Source: Novosphingobium sp. Leaf2 (GTDB lineage: Bacteria; Pseudomonadota; Alphaproteobacteria; Sphingomonadales; Sphingomonadaceae). Taken from it: a stretch of 64,000 nt of DNA. Below the pieces are notes generated by a model. The model was not told the origin of the DNA and searched no databases. It saw only the letters and a list, made by a program, of their open reading frames with translations. The DNA is taken from positions 434,001 through 498,000 of the forward strand of contig NZ_LMJY01000012.1 in the NCBI RefSeq assembly GCF_001421325.1. The letters run 5' to 3'. Every line of letters starts with the position of its first letter. Position 1 is the stretch's first letter. This document shows, one piece after another, positions 54,350 to 63,612 of the stretch. Both the position numbers and the translations under genes were made by a program.

Positions 54350-56815
54350 TCACAAGCCGATCACGCCGCCATCGTCCTTGGTGATCGCGATCAGCGCGGA
54401 GCGCGGGCGCACGGTAGCGCCGGGCGTTCCAGTCTGGCTGTAGGGCCAATGGCTGGTCGGCGCGGAATACGTACCGCCCTCGCCCGGATGCTGGATACCC
54501 ACGAACAGCGTGCGACCATCGGGCGTCATGTCGATGCCGGTGATCTCGCAATCCACTGGCCCAACGAGGAACCGGCGCAAGTTGGCAGCCGTAGCCTTGG
54601 CGCCTGCGATGGTAGCCTGCGTGCGGGTGCCGCCATTGGTGTTGGTGATCGTCACCGCGCCGCCGTCTCCCACTTTGCCGGGGATCGCCGCCAGCAGCAT
54701 GCAGTTGGTGCGATCGGTCAGCGCGCCATCGTCCGTCTCGATCCACAGCAGCGGATTGACCTGGCCCGACGGGCTGGTCGAGCGCGAGAAGTACAGGCCA
54801 TCCGGGCTGGAAAAGTCGTTCGCGACCGTAAGGCCCGAAATGTTGACGTTCACCGGATCGGCATCGGTGGCATCGGCGCCGAACAGGTAGATGTCCCACT
54901 TGAACGTGGTGGCGCTGGTGGTGTCGCCATCTTCACGCAGGCGGATGATGTGGCCGTTGGGGTTTCCGGTCTGCGCCGTGTTCGCGGTGCCCTTGGGGTC
55001 GTTGTACGAACGGGGATTGGCCGCATCGGTGCCGGTAAGCGGGCGCGAGGCGTTGTTCGAGTTGGTGAGGGTGAGGTAGATTTCCCCGGTCACCGGATTG
55101 CCCGCCGTCCATTCCGGGCGATCCATCGGCGTTGCTCCCAGCGCGTCCGCCGCGAACCGAGTGTTGACGCAGATGTCGGCCTGGCTCTCGAACGTGTAGG
55201 CGGGATACGATCCGCTGGCCGCGCGCGTCGGCACCGAACCGTAGACCAGCGGCAGCCAGGTGCCGGTGCCGTCCGCATTAAAGCGCGCGACATACAGCGT
55301 GCCGGCATCCAGGTACTTGTCTCCCATGGCCAGACGATCGCTGGCATTGGCGTCGGCAGCGTTCCAGGTGGTGGCGGACATGAACTTGTAGAGATACTCG
55401 CCGCGCGAATCGTCGCCCATGTACAGGCCCACCTTCTGGCCGGTGGCGATGCGCACGAACGCGCCCTCATGGCCGAAACGACCCAGCGCGGTGCGCTTGC
55501 GCGGGGTGGAAGCGGGGTTGTACGGATCGATCTCTACCACCCAGCCGAACTGATTGGGCTCGTACCGGAAATCGTCCTTCGCCGCCGCGCCGCTGATCGT
55601 GGCGTTCCAGCGGGTGAAGCGCGTGTCGGTGGACGATGCGGTAGACCAGCCATAGCTTCCGGTGCGGCTGGTCACGCCGTTGCGCTGGAGCGAAGCGAGT
55701 TCGCGCGGCGTACGCTTGGCATCGTCAGCGGCATCGCGGCGGAAATACCCGGCGTAGTTTTCCTCGCACGTCAGGTTCGTGCTCCAGCCGGTGATGCCAT
55801 TGGCGCAGTTGTTGATGGTGCCCCGGCCGGTTTTGCCGTCAGCGCCGTAGGCGGTGACGAGATAGGCCGAGCCTGCCGCCGGGCCAGTGAACACCATTGG
55901 CGTGTTGGGGGTGATGCGGCGGTTGAAGCTGCTGTTCTGGACATAGCTCCACTTGCGGTCACCGCTGTCGACGTATTCGACCACGGACACGCCGTGCGCT
56001 TCGATTTCCTTAAGCGCTTCGGCCTGCGGACGCGCGCCGCCCACGGTGGTGGGGCCGGCGGGATGCAGATAGGTCTGGGTGATGTTCTCATGGTTTTCGA
56101 CCATCAGGCCGCGCGTCGAACTGTTCACATCGGGCGCGCCGGCAGCGGACAGACCGAAGAAATGGAGCGCATCGTGATGGTCGCCCACCCGCTGGTCGAA
56201 GCCGGTGTCAGTGCCATCGTTCGCGTACGCCGAAACGGACGCGGCGAGCGGATCGCCAAGGCGCGTCATGACGGTGACCGAATAGCCAGAGGGCACGGCA
56301 ACCACATCGGCCAAGCTGTGCGCAACGGCGGTGAAGCCCAGTACCGCGGGCGAGACGCGCACCGTGGTGGTGGCGGTACGAACGTCACCGGCCACTGACT
56401 TGGCGCTGAAGGTAAACACAAGGTCGGTTGCCGCAGAAACAGCCGGCGCGATGAAAGTGACGGTGCTGCCCGAGCCGGTCAGCGTGACCGAAGGCCCGCT
56501 GGACTGGGCCCAACCGGTGATAAAGCCAGCATAGCCGTTGTCCGGGCTGCCCGTCAGCGTAACGACGCGGCCCGCGCTGGTAGCCACGCTGGCCCCGGCG
56601 GATACGCTTACGCTCGAACCGTTGGCATCATCGCCGCACGCCGCGATCAGGCTGGTGCCCATCACTGCCATCGTAGTGGCGCCAGCGCCGCGGAACATCG
56701 CCTGACGGCGCGAGTAGCGCTCGGCAGCAAGGCTTTCCAGCGTCGGCTGGATCGAGTCGTTGGTATCGGTGCCGCCGTCTGTATACGCCGCAGCCGCGTG
56801 GGAAAGATCTGTCAT
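54350..56815 (-). CDS. PhoX-family alkaline phosphatase with an extra N-terminal beta domain
   Basis: The 821-residue protein has a late Tat motif (SRRQAMFRGAGATTMAVMG near residues 35-53) and AAC after it. A beta-rich domain of about 85 residues follows (VVTLTGSPDNGYAGFITGWA; SGPSVTLTGSGSTVTF), like PKD/K319 repeats. The PhoX/DUF839 core begins at about 165: RLGDPL, GLMVENHENI, CEENYAGYF, RFGHEGAFVRIA and PDGLYFSR. PhoX is a periplasmic Ca/Fe phosphatase releasing phosphate from esters. The core is standard; the beta insert makes it longer than usual (about 650-700). Confidence 0.9.
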   Translation of the reverse strand: MTDLSHAAAAYTDGGTDTNDSIQPTLESLAAERYSRRQAMFRGAGATTMAVMGTSLIAACGDDANGSSVSVSAGASVATSAGRVVTLTGSPDNGYAGFITGWAQSSGPSVTLTGSGSTVTFIAPAVSAATDLVFTFSAKSVAGDVRTATTTVRVSPAVLGFTAVAHSLADVVAVPSGYSVTVMTRLGDPLAASVSAYANDGTDTGFDQRVGDHHDALHFFGLSAAGAPDVNSSTRGLMVENHENITQTYLHPAGPTTVGGARPQAEALKEIEAHGVSVVEYVDSGDRKWSYVQNSSFNRRITPNTPMVFTGPAAGSAYLVTAYGADGKTGRGTINNCANGITGWSTNLTCEENYAGYFRRDAADDAKRTPRELASLQRNGVTSRTGSYGWSTASSTDTRFTRWNATISGAAAKDDFRYEPNQFGWVVEIDPYNPASTPRKRTALGRFGHEGAFVRIATGQKVGLYMGDDSRGEYLYKFMSATTWNAADANASDRLAMGDKYLDAGTLYVARFNADGTGTWLPLVYGSVPTRAASGSYPAYTFESQADICVNTRFAADALGATPMDRPEWTAGNPVTGEIYLTLTNSNNASRPLTGTDAANPRSYNDPKGTANTAQTGNPNGHIIRLREDGDTTSATTFKWDIYLFGADATDADPVNVNISGLTVANDFSSPDGLYFSRSTSPSGQVNPLLWIETDDGALTDRTNCMLLAAIPGKVGDGGAVTITNTNGGTRTQATIAGAKATAANLRRFLVGPVDCEITGIDMTPDGRTLFVGIQHPGEGGTYSAPTSHWPYSQTGTPGATVRPRSALIAITKDDGGVIGL

Positions 56816-56969
56816 GGTAGCCCCCTTCGTTAGTCGCGGGACCGACAGCTAGGGATGCTTCATGACAGCAAAACGCAGGTTTGAAGGCGGTTCGATGGCG
56901 CTTTTCTGACGTGGATCTGACGGTGCGCTGTTCCGCCGCCGGTTTGCTGCGGGCGGGCCGGCGCTACAA

Positions 56970-57722
56970 TCAGTTGCCTTGGGGATAGACCTCGCCGAGC
57001 ACCTTGCGGAAATGCTCCTCGACCTGGGAATTGCACACGCACGCGCGCTCGCGCAGACCGGCCTTGTCCAGCACCTCGATGCCGCCGCGCCGCGTGCGCA
57101 CCATGCCGTCACGTTTGAAGCGTTGCAGCACCCGGCTGGCATAGCTGCGGCCGATGCCCATCATCGAGGCCAGCTGTTCCTGTGTCATCGTCACGTCGTT
57201 GCGGCCGATCCGCTCCACGGCCGACGCCAGCCATTTCGCCGCGCGCTGCTCGATCGTATGCACCGCGTTGCAGGCGATCGACTGAAAAACCTGGGCCATC
57301 ATGCAATCGGCATAGCGGGTGAACAAATGGGCAATCGCGGTAGAACGGCTTTTCGCGTCCTCAAGGTCGCGCATGGTGATGCGCATGAACACGCCCTCGT
57401 GCAGCACATTGGCGCGCGCATACGCCGGAAGCGAGCCGTGGCTTACAATCCCGCCAAGCGCGCCTTCGCGACCGACCAGAATGGTTTCCACCGCCGTGCC
57501 ATCTTCCATTTCGACAAAATAGGAACACATCGCGCCATCGGTGGGAAAATAACAGTAGTCTACCGTATCACCAGGGTGGTAGATGATCTCTCCGGCCTTA
57601 AGCGTACATTCGCTCAGACGCGGTTCCAGCAACGCCAGATCGTCCAGCCGCAACGCGGAAAGAAGGTCGCTTCCGGCGATCGACCTGCGAGAGGCCGGCG
57701 TGGCGTGCGGGATACTGCTCAT
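56970..57722 (-). CDS. Crp/Fnr-family transcription regulator
   Basis: The 250-residue protein has a cyclic-nucleotide-binding-type N-terminal domain (LKAGEIIYHPGDTVDYCYFP near residues 41-60; ILVGREGALGGIV) and a C-terminal helix-turn-helix (MTQEQLASMMGIGRSYASRV near 179-198). There are no Fnr-type cysteines in the N-terminus; a CVCNS lies near residues 230-234. The ligand is unknown. It diverges from bphO with 225 bases between, which hold stress-type promoter matches in both directions. Confidence 0.92.
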   Translation of the reverse strand: MSSIPHATPASRRSIAGSDLLSALRLDDLALLEPRLSECTLKAGEIIYHPGDTVDYCYFPTDGAMCSYFVEMEDGTAVETILVGREGALGGIVSHGSLPAYARANVLHEGVFMRITMRDLEDAKSRSTAIAHLFTRYADCMMAQVFQSIACNAVHTIEQRAAKWLASAVERIGRNDVTMTQEQLASMMGIGRSYASRVLQRFKRDGMVRTRRGGIEVLDKAGLRERACVCNSQVEEHFRKVLGEVYPQGN

Positions 57723-57772
57723 ATTCGGTCCTTGGCACCTGCGGCCCGCCTTAAGGTGCCGCCGGGTAACAA

Positions 57773-57797
57773 AACATCGCTCGGCAGAAGCGGTTCC
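57773..57797 (-). promoter_or_regulatory. EcfG-type promoter (near match) for the Crp/Fnr gene
   Basis: On the minus strand GGAAC (57797-57793) and TGTT (57776-57773) are 16 bases apart, one mismatch from consensus, about 50 bases before the regulator start. Confidence 0.42.
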
Positions 57798-57858
57798 CCC
57801 GCAGTTTAGGCCAAAAGTGCACAGACGCCGGAATTGGATGACGCTATTGTGTTACTAC

Positions 57859-57883
57859 GGAACAGTCTGGACGAATCCGCGTT
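57859..57883 (+). promoter_or_regulatory. Perfect EcfG-type promoter for bphO-bphP
   Basis: GGAAC at 57859-57863 and CGTT at 57880-57883 are separated by exactly 16 bases, an exact match to the general stress consensus, 65 bases before the bphO start. Confidence 0.7.
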
Positions 57884-57947
57884 TTGAAAAGGCGCCACAG
57901 CCGGATCGTTCAGCCATCGCCTGCGGGCATTTTTGCGGTACATATCA

Positions 57948-58550
57948 ATGCAAGCCGAAGCCGAAACCGCCCACACAGACCTGCTCTCGGCGCTGCGGGA
58001 ATCGACCGGCGCATCGCATGAGCGGCTCGATGTGTCGTTCGGCCGTCTGGACTTGTCGACGCGAGAGGGGTTGATCGGGTTCCTGTCCGCCCACTTCATG
58101 GGCCTGAACCGACTGTTCGAGACAGTCTGCGCATTTATAGAAGGTGCGCTTGGTCTACCTTGCCCGGATTACCCTGCCATGCTGCGCGGCGATCTGCGGC
58201 AACTTGGTATCGATGCGGATGCGTTACCTGTAATCACGCCGCCAATGCCGCTCGATTCCGCGCGCCCCGGCATCGCGGCCGGCGTGGGTTATGTGGTGTG
58301 CGGCTCTCGGCTTGGCTTGGCCATGTTGCGCCACAACGGATACTGGGGCGAGGATCATGGCTTTCGCTCAGCCTACATGAGCGACACGCAAGGGCAGGAA
58401 GCCTGGAAAGCCCTGGTGCCATTGTTCAAGCAGGGCGGGCATTCGCCTGACGACATCGCGGCAGCGCGCATGGCCGCATTGGCCGCGTTCGAAACCTTTG
58501 CCAGCGCCGTAGCGGCTGTTTCGGAGGCGAAGCAGAACGCGCATGGCTGA
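57948..58550 (+). CDS. bphO: Heme oxygenase of the bacteriophytochrome operon
   Basis: From ATG 57948 the product is 200 residues (MQAEAETAHTDLLSALRE). The proximal heme ligand is His in TGASHERLD near residue 24. GVGYVVCGSRLGLAML near 105-120 is the distal helix with its Gly-rich bend, and the length fits BphO/HemO. It opens heme to biliverdin IX-alpha, the chromophore of the phytochrome in the next gene, which it overlaps by eight bases. TTG 57933 is a weaker start. Confidence 0.92.
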   Translation: MQAEAETAHTDLLSALRESTGASHERLDVSFGRLDLSTREGLIGFLSAHFMGLNRLFETVCAFIEGALGLPCPDYPAMLRGDLRQLGIDADALPVITPPMPLDSARPGIAAGVGYVVCGSRLGLAMLRHNGYWGEDHGFRSAYMSDTQGQEAWKALVPLFKQGGHSPDDIAAARMAALAAFETFASAVAAVSEAKQNAHG

Positions 58551-60690
58551 CGACGCCCGGCCCGTTGACTTGTCCACCTGCGATGCGGAACCGATCCACA
58601 CGATCGGCCGGATCCAGAGCTTTGGCTGGCTGCTGTCGTTTTCCAGCGACTGGGTGGTCAACCATGCGTCGCTGAACTGCGATGCGCTGTTCGGCATCGA
58701 GGCGCGCGAACTGGTGGGCATGCGCGCGCCGCAAATTCTGTCGCCCGATGCCATCCACGAAATTCGCACCCGCCTGCAGATCGTCGGGCCCGGCGGCGCG
58801 GTAGAGCGGTTGTTCGCGTTCGATCTGCTGGGCGATGGCCGCACCTTCGATATCGCCGTCCACGCATCGGGTCGCTCCTTCGTGATCGAGGTGGAGCCGC
58901 ACGCATCCGGCAAGCGGCAGGACACCATCTCGCACATCCGCCCGATGATCGAACGGTTGCGCCAGTGTGGCACGATCGAGAAGCTGTGTTCCAGCGCCGC
59001 ACGCAACTTGCGCGCCCTTACCGGCTTCGACCGGGTGATGGTGTACCGCTTCGATGCGGACGGATCGGGCGAAGTGCTGGCCGAAAGCCTGAACGGCGCG
59101 GTGGACAGTTTCAAGGGGCTGCATTTCCCCGCCTCGGACATTCCCGCGCAAGCCCGGAGGCTCTACGCGCGCAATCTGCTGCGCATCATCAGCGACGTGG
59201 GCGAGCCCACCGTCCCGATCTATCCGGACAATACGCCGGGAGGTGAGCAGCTGGACCTGAGCATGTCCGGCCTGCGCGCGGTATCTCCGATCCATATCGA
59301 ATACTTGCGCAACATGGGCGTGCAGGCCTCGATGTCGGTGTCGATCATGCGCCGGGGCAAGCTGTGGGGGCTGATGGCCTGCCACCATTATGCGCCGCTG
59401 GTGCTGTCCTATTCGGTCAGGACGGCGGCTGAGTTGTTCGGCGAATTCTTCGCGTACCTGCTCGAACAGAAGGAAGCGGATTTCCTGCTTGAGCGGCAGG
59501 CGCTGTCGATGCGGGTGCATGACGAGATCATGGCCGGCATGGTAGGCAGCGGATCGCTGCTGGATACGTTCGACGATTTTGCCCGGTCCATCGCCAAGGT
59601 CATCGCGTTCGATGGCATTGCGGGGCGGGTGGATGGCCGCTTCGTGTCGCAAGGCGCGGCGCCGGACGAGGCGCAGTTCGGCGCCCTCACTCACTTTCTG
59701 GACGCGCAAGGCAACGGGGCAATCCTGGCGGCGGACAGCATCGCCGCACTCTATCCGCCCGCCGGGGACTGGATCGACAAGGCCGCCGGCATGTTGGTCC
59801 TCCCCGTCAGCCGCACGCCGGGAGACTATATCGTGCTGTTCCGGCATGAGGCGACGCGCGACGTCAATTGGGCGGGCAATCCCGATAAGAAGATCGAGCC
59901 CGGCCCGCTCGGCCCGCGCCTGACGCCGCGCAAAAGCTTCGACATCTGGAAAGAAGAGCGGCGCGGCCATGCCAAGGCGTGGAGCCCGGACGAAGTGGCG
60001 GCGGCAGAATTGCTGCGGGTGACGCTGCTCGAAGTGGTGCTGAAACTGTCAGATGCGGTCAATGTGGAGCGCGAACGGGCCAGTCAGCAGCAGGACGTAC
60101 TGGTCGCGCAGCTCAACCACCGCGTGCGCAACATCCTGAACCTGATCCGTGGTCTGGTGATGCAAGGCAAGGACAGCGCACGCACGATTGACGAGTTTGC
60201 CGACATCGTGGGCAGCCGCATCCATGCCCTGGCCCGCGCGCATGATCAGGTCACCCGGGTGGGCGGGTCGCCGGCATCGCCGCACGACCTGATCCGCACC
60301 GAGGCCGACGCCTATTCCGGCGACACCCGCGATCGGGTGGTGTTGACCGGGTATGACGCTACGATCACGCCTGGTGCCTTCACCGCGCTGGCGCTGGTAA
60401 TCCACGAACTGATGACCAACGCGTGCAAGTACGGCGCGCTGTCGGGCCCGCGTGGTCAGGTCGTGGTCGATGTCGCACGCACGGATGAGGGTGGTCTGAG
60501 GATCGACTGGCGAGAGGAAGGTGGGGCGCCCATGCAGCCCCCATCGAATCGCGGCTTGGGTGCCGCGATCATCGAACGCACGGTGCCCGACGAACTGGGC
60601 GGCACCGCGTCGGTAGAGTTTCCGGTGGAGGGTCTGCGTGCTCGGTTCCTGATCCCGCCTTGTCATGTGGCCGCGCCCGAAGCACCCTGA
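58543..60690 (+). CDS. bphP: Bacteriophytochrome with HWE-family kinase
   Basis: The 715-residue red/far-red photoreceptor has PAS (about 15-125), GAF (about 140-310), PHY (about 325-495) and HWE kinase domains (about 505-705). The biliverdin-binding Cys is in STCDAEPIHTIGRIQSFG near residue 13. The GAF has FPASDIPAQARRLY and VSPIHIEYLRNMGV, and the PHY tongue has TPRKSFDIWKEE. Kinase motifs are QLNHRVRNILNLIRG, IHELMTNACKYGAL and the family DWREEGG. No response regulator is adjacent. Overlap with bphO and the shared stress-type promoter suggest that light sensing feeds or follows the general stress response. Confidence 0.95.
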   Translation: MADDARPVDLSTCDAEPIHTIGRIQSFGWLLSFSSDWVVNHASLNCDALFGIEARELVGMRAPQILSPDAIHEIRTRLQIVGPGGAVERLFAFDLLGDGRTFDIAVHASGRSFVIEVEPHASGKRQDTISHIRPMIERLRQCGTIEKLCSSAARNLRALTGFDRVMVYRFDADGSGEVLAESLNGAVDSFKGLHFPASDIPAQARRLYARNLLRIISDVGEPTVPIYPDNTPGGEQLDLSMSGLRAVSPIHIEYLRNMGVQASMSVSIMRRGKLWGLMACHHYAPLVLSYSVRTAAELFGEFFAYLLEQKEADFLLERQALSMRVHDEIMAGMVGSGSLLDTFDDFARSIAKVIAFDGIAGRVDGRFVSQGAAPDEAQFGALTHFLDAQGNGAILAADSIAALYPPAGDWIDKAAGMLVLPVSRTPGDYIVLFRHEATRDVNWAGNPDKKIEPGPLGPRLTPRKSFDIWKEERRGHAKAWSPDEVAAAELLRVTLLEVVLKLSDAVNVERERASQQQDVLVAQLNHRVRNILNLIRGLVMQGKDSARTIDEFADIVGSRIHALARAHDQVTRVGGSPASPHDLIRTEADAYSGDTRDRVVLTGYDATITPGAFTALALVIHELMTNACKYGALSGPRGQVVVDVARTDEGGLRIDWREEGGAPMQPPSNRGLGAAIIERTVPDELGGTASVEFPVEGLRARFLIPPCHVAAPEAP

Positions 60691-60856
60691 CCTTTGAGGC
60701 CGAGAATCTTCCGCGTGGCGTCGGCTTTGTCATCGGCGTCGCGCTGATCGGGGCGAACCTTTGCGCGGAAACCAGCGAGGCGATACGCCCTGCAAGATCG
60801 CGGTATCGCTCCATTTTCGCGATGGTTTCATCCGGCGAAACGGACGATGTCGCCAT
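60663..60856 (-). pseudogene. Possible frameshifted small gene behind the M23 peptidase gene
   Basis: One minus frame reads MATSSVSPDETIAKMERYRD then LAGRIASLVS; after about 60760 a second frame reads FRAKVRPDQRDADDKADATR then KILGLKGQGASGAAT and a stop. Joined, they look like one charged helical protein. It overlaps the ends of both the M23 and bphP genes. Chance composition effects are a real alternative. Confidence 0.22.
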
Positions 60857-62087
60857 CCAGCGGTAGCCCCAGCGATACCGTGTCCGTCTTCTTCGAGCGC
60901 CAATCAACCGGGCGAGCCGGGTCAAGCATGTCGTTGATCGATCCGTGGCCGATCCGGGCGAAGCTATCGATGACATAGGACAGTCCCTCCGACTGCTCGA
61001 ACCGGGCACTGTCGCTGAGATGGAAATGTAGGTGAGGCGCACCCGCCGCGCCGGTCTGACCAAGGCGGCCGATGACCGTTCCCCGCTTTACCCGCTGCCC
61101 AATCCGCATGGTGACGGAGCCGTTGCGTAGGTGCGCATAATGAGCGTAGACGTTTGGGCCGATCTTCAGCACGACGAAATTGCCGTACAGCGTCCGGCTC
61201 GTAAGATCGTCGGGAGAAGCCACCGGTGCCAGCGGTTTCCCGTTGGGCACGCCATCCCTCGCATCCACGACGACGCCATCTGCCACCGCGAGAACGTCCT
61301 GGTTATACCCGAACCAGTCCTCATCCGTGGTTGCGGACGGCATCGGTCGTGCCTCGCTGAACGCATGGCCGCGATCGTCGATCAAGAACCAGTCAATCGC
61401 GAAACGCTGCGGAATGGTCAGCTTGCCGTCGATGGCGGTGATGCCGCCCCAGTGGTGTGACAGGTGGTTCCCCGGCCCCTCGGCTGCGAGCCAAGGGCCT
61501 GCCCGAAGCGGAGGGGCGATCACGATAGGTTTAACGGCTGAAACGGGAATACGCACATTACGAGCGATTTGAACCACACCGTGGGCGGTCGTGAACGTCA
61601 GTTCGTGCCGAAGGGCAGTCGCGTCTCGCGGTGCGGCCAAGCGCAGCCACAGGAACAACGTCCTGGTCGTGCCTGCGGCGATCGGCACCCCATCTGTTGC
61701 ATCGCCATCGTCACCGGTTTGAACGATAACCCCGGCAAGTGCCCGACCTTCCAGGGTCATCAGCGGGCGCGGGTCCGATCCTTGCCAGACCTGCAGCTTG
61801 GTCAATCGCAAAAGATCGCTTCCGGCCTGAAAACTGGTGATCCGCAATTCGTAAGCGACATGCAAGGCGCCATCGCTTCCCCGAGTGGGGCGAGGCGTGT
61901 TCAGCGCCCTGATCTCCACCTGCGCCTGATGCACAACCGGAGGCAGCACTGCGGCTCGCGGCGCAGTGCCCTCGGCGAACGCCGGGGCACCGGCGAGGAG
62001 GCAGGCAGCCGATCCGGCGATGCTGACGACTGTTGTGCATCCGAACGCTGTGAGACGGCTTGTCCGTTGAAATCCACGACGCATCAT
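60828..62087 (-). CDS. Secreted M23-family metallopeptidase-like protein
   Basis: From ATG 62087, behind GGGAGGGGG, the product is 419 residues. A long signal peptide (VVSIAGSAACLLAGAPAFAE) is followed by a beta-rich region (about 50-185) and a LytM/M23 domain (about 210-400). FAIDWFLID, NVYAHYAHLRNGSV, IGRLGQTGAAGAPHLHFHL give the zinc HxH and the usual G-x-G turn. It is probably a periplasmic peptidoglycan endopeptidase or an activator; the first zinc His is not clear, so activity is uncertain. Confidence 0.85.
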   Translation of the reverse strand: MMRRGFQRTSRLTAFGCTTVVSIAGSAACLLAGAPAFAEGTAPRAAVLPPVVHQAQVEIRALNTPRPTRGSDGALHVAYELRITSFQAGSDLLRLTKLQVWQGSDPRPLMTLEGRALAGVIVQTGDDGDATDGVPIAAGTTRTLFLWLRLAAPRDATALRHELTFTTAHGVVQIARNVRIPVSAVKPIVIAPPLRAGPWLAAEGPGNHLSHHWGGITAIDGKLTIPQRFAIDWFLIDDRGHAFSEARPMPSATTDEDWFGYNQDVLAVADGVVVDARDGVPNGKPLAPVASPDDLTSRTLYGNFVVLKIGPNVYAHYAHLRNGSVTMRIGQRVKRGTVIGRLGQTGAAGAPHLHFHLSDSARFEQSEGLSYVIDSFARIGHGSINDMLDPARPVDWRSKKTDTVSLGLPLDGDIVRFAG

Positions 62088-62278
62088 GCCCCCTCCCGAT
62101 CGGCTAGCTTGCCATACCAAGTTTACGTGCACCTTTGCCTAGACCTGCGCCGTGCTTCCGCGAAAATCGGCCTGCTCTGCACCCGAGGTCATGACTTGAA
62201 CGGGCCGAGATGGAACATAACCGGAAAGGCCAATTACGGCCAATAGCTTGCCGCCCCGGCCACCCTGCATTTGCCCAC

Positions 62279-63583
62279 CTAAGCCGGATCGTCCAAGCTG
62301 AACTGGTCGGCGTCTTCGTGATAGGCGAAGATTTCGGCGTAGCGGCCCCAGTGGGTGACGGCGGTGAGGGTCGCGCTGGCGTAATCGGGGGACATGTGGT
62401 CCTCCAGCTCGTCGCGGAAACGGCGGGCCGGGGCGACGTGGCTGGGACGCTCGTCCAGAATGCGGCGAATGTGCTGGGCGAGCGGCACGTGCGCCAGCAG
62501 CGCCTGCGCGAACAGGGCCTTGCGCTCGTCCACCGTGTGCTGCGCGAACTGGCGGGCGGCCGGGGTCAGCGCGATGTCAGCGCCCTTCAACTCGGCAAAG
62601 CGCATAAGTTGCAGGGTTTCGGCAATGGGAAAAAGCTCGTCCACCTCCAGCTGCAGCTGGTCGGCAAGGTCGGCCATGCTGGCGCGGCCATCGAACGGCG
62701 CGCCGTCCACCTCTTCGATCAGGCCCGCCAGCGCATTGGTGGAAACGACCGGCAGGACCATCGCGATTCCGGTGCCGGGAAACAGCCCCTCGTTGACCGG
62801 ATTCGATGGCGCGCGCGCCGTCATGCGCGCATAAATGTCGTCCACCAGCGCGCGAAAGGCCGGGTCCAGGCGATCACGCGGCTGGGGCAGCTCCACCGTG
62901 ATTTCGGCGGCTACCCGACCGGGGTTGGACGAAAACACCAGGATGCGGTCGCACATCAGCACCGCTTCCTCGATGTTGTGGGTGACGATCAGGATCGACT
63001 TGATCGGCATGCGCCCTTCGCACCACAAGTCCAGCAGGTCGGTGCGCAGCGTTTCCGCCGTCAGCACGTCCAGCGCCGAGAACGGCTCGTCCATAAGCAA
63101 CAGCGCGGGGTCAACCACGATGGCGCGGGCCAGCCCCACGCGCTGGCGCATCCCGCCCGACAGTTCCTTGGGATACGCGTTCTCGAACCCGTCCAGCCCG
63201 ATCAGGTCGATCGCCGCCAGCGCGCGGGTGCGGCGCTCCTCGACCGGCACGCGCTGTGCTTCGAGGCCCAGTTCCACGTTCTGCAGCACCGTGAGCCACG
63301 GGAACAGCGCGAAGGTCTGGAACACCATGCTGACGCTGGGGCGCTGGCCAGCAGCGTCGGCGATGAAGCGGATATCGCCCTCATCGGGGCGGAGCAGCCC
63401 GGCGATGGAGCGCAGGAGCGTGGACTTGCCCGAGCCCGAGCGTCCCAGCAGCCCGACGATCTCGTTTTCGCGCAAGGTCAGATCGACATTGTCGAGCACG
63501 AGCATCTGGCCCTGCCCCTTGCCGTAATGATGGCGCACGCCGGACAATTCCAGAAGCGTGCGGGTTGCTGCGTGGGTAGCCAT
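62279..63583 (-). CDS. ABC transporter ATP-binding protein with C-terminal AAA-associated domain
   Basis: From ATG 63583, with AAAGGAG nine bases upstream, the product is 434 residues. The N-terminal ATPase (about 10-260) has Walker A LLGRSGSGKSTLL, the Q-loop MVFQTFALFPWLT, signature LSGGMRQRVGLARAI and Walker B LLLMDEPFSALD, as in the nitrate/sulfonate/taurine group. A C-terminal domain of about 170 residues (MADLADQLQLEVDELFPIAE) matches the AAA-associated domain found on such ATPases. It works with the permease encoded just upstream. The substrate is unknown. Confidence 0.92.
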   Translation of the reverse strand: MATHAATRTLLELSGVRHHYGKGQGQMLVLDNVDLTLRENEIVGLLGRSGSGKSTLLRSIAGLLRPDEGDIRFIADAAGQRPSVSMVFQTFALFPWLTVLQNVELGLEAQRVPVEERRTRALAAIDLIGLDGFENAYPKELSGGMRQRVGLARAIVVDPALLLMDEPFSALDVLTAETLRTDLLDLWCEGRMPIKSILIVTHNIEEAVLMCDRILVFSSNPGRVAAEITVELPQPRDRLDPAFRALVDDIYARMTARAPSNPVNEGLFPGTGIAMVLPVVSTNALAGLIEEVDGAPFDGRASMADLADQLQLEVDELFPIAETLQLMRFAELKGADIALTPAARQFAQHTVDERKALFAQALLAHVPLAQHIRRILDERPSHVAPARRFRDELEDHMSPDYASATLTAVTHWGRYAEIFAYHEDADQFSLDDPA

Positions 63584-63612
63584 GAGCAAAGGCTCCTTTC
63601 AGGTCGGAAGGA

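Noticed and set aside
54338..56398. 686-codon plus-strand frame opposite phoX
   Set aside because: Antisense to a clear PhoX protein; no recognisable domain.
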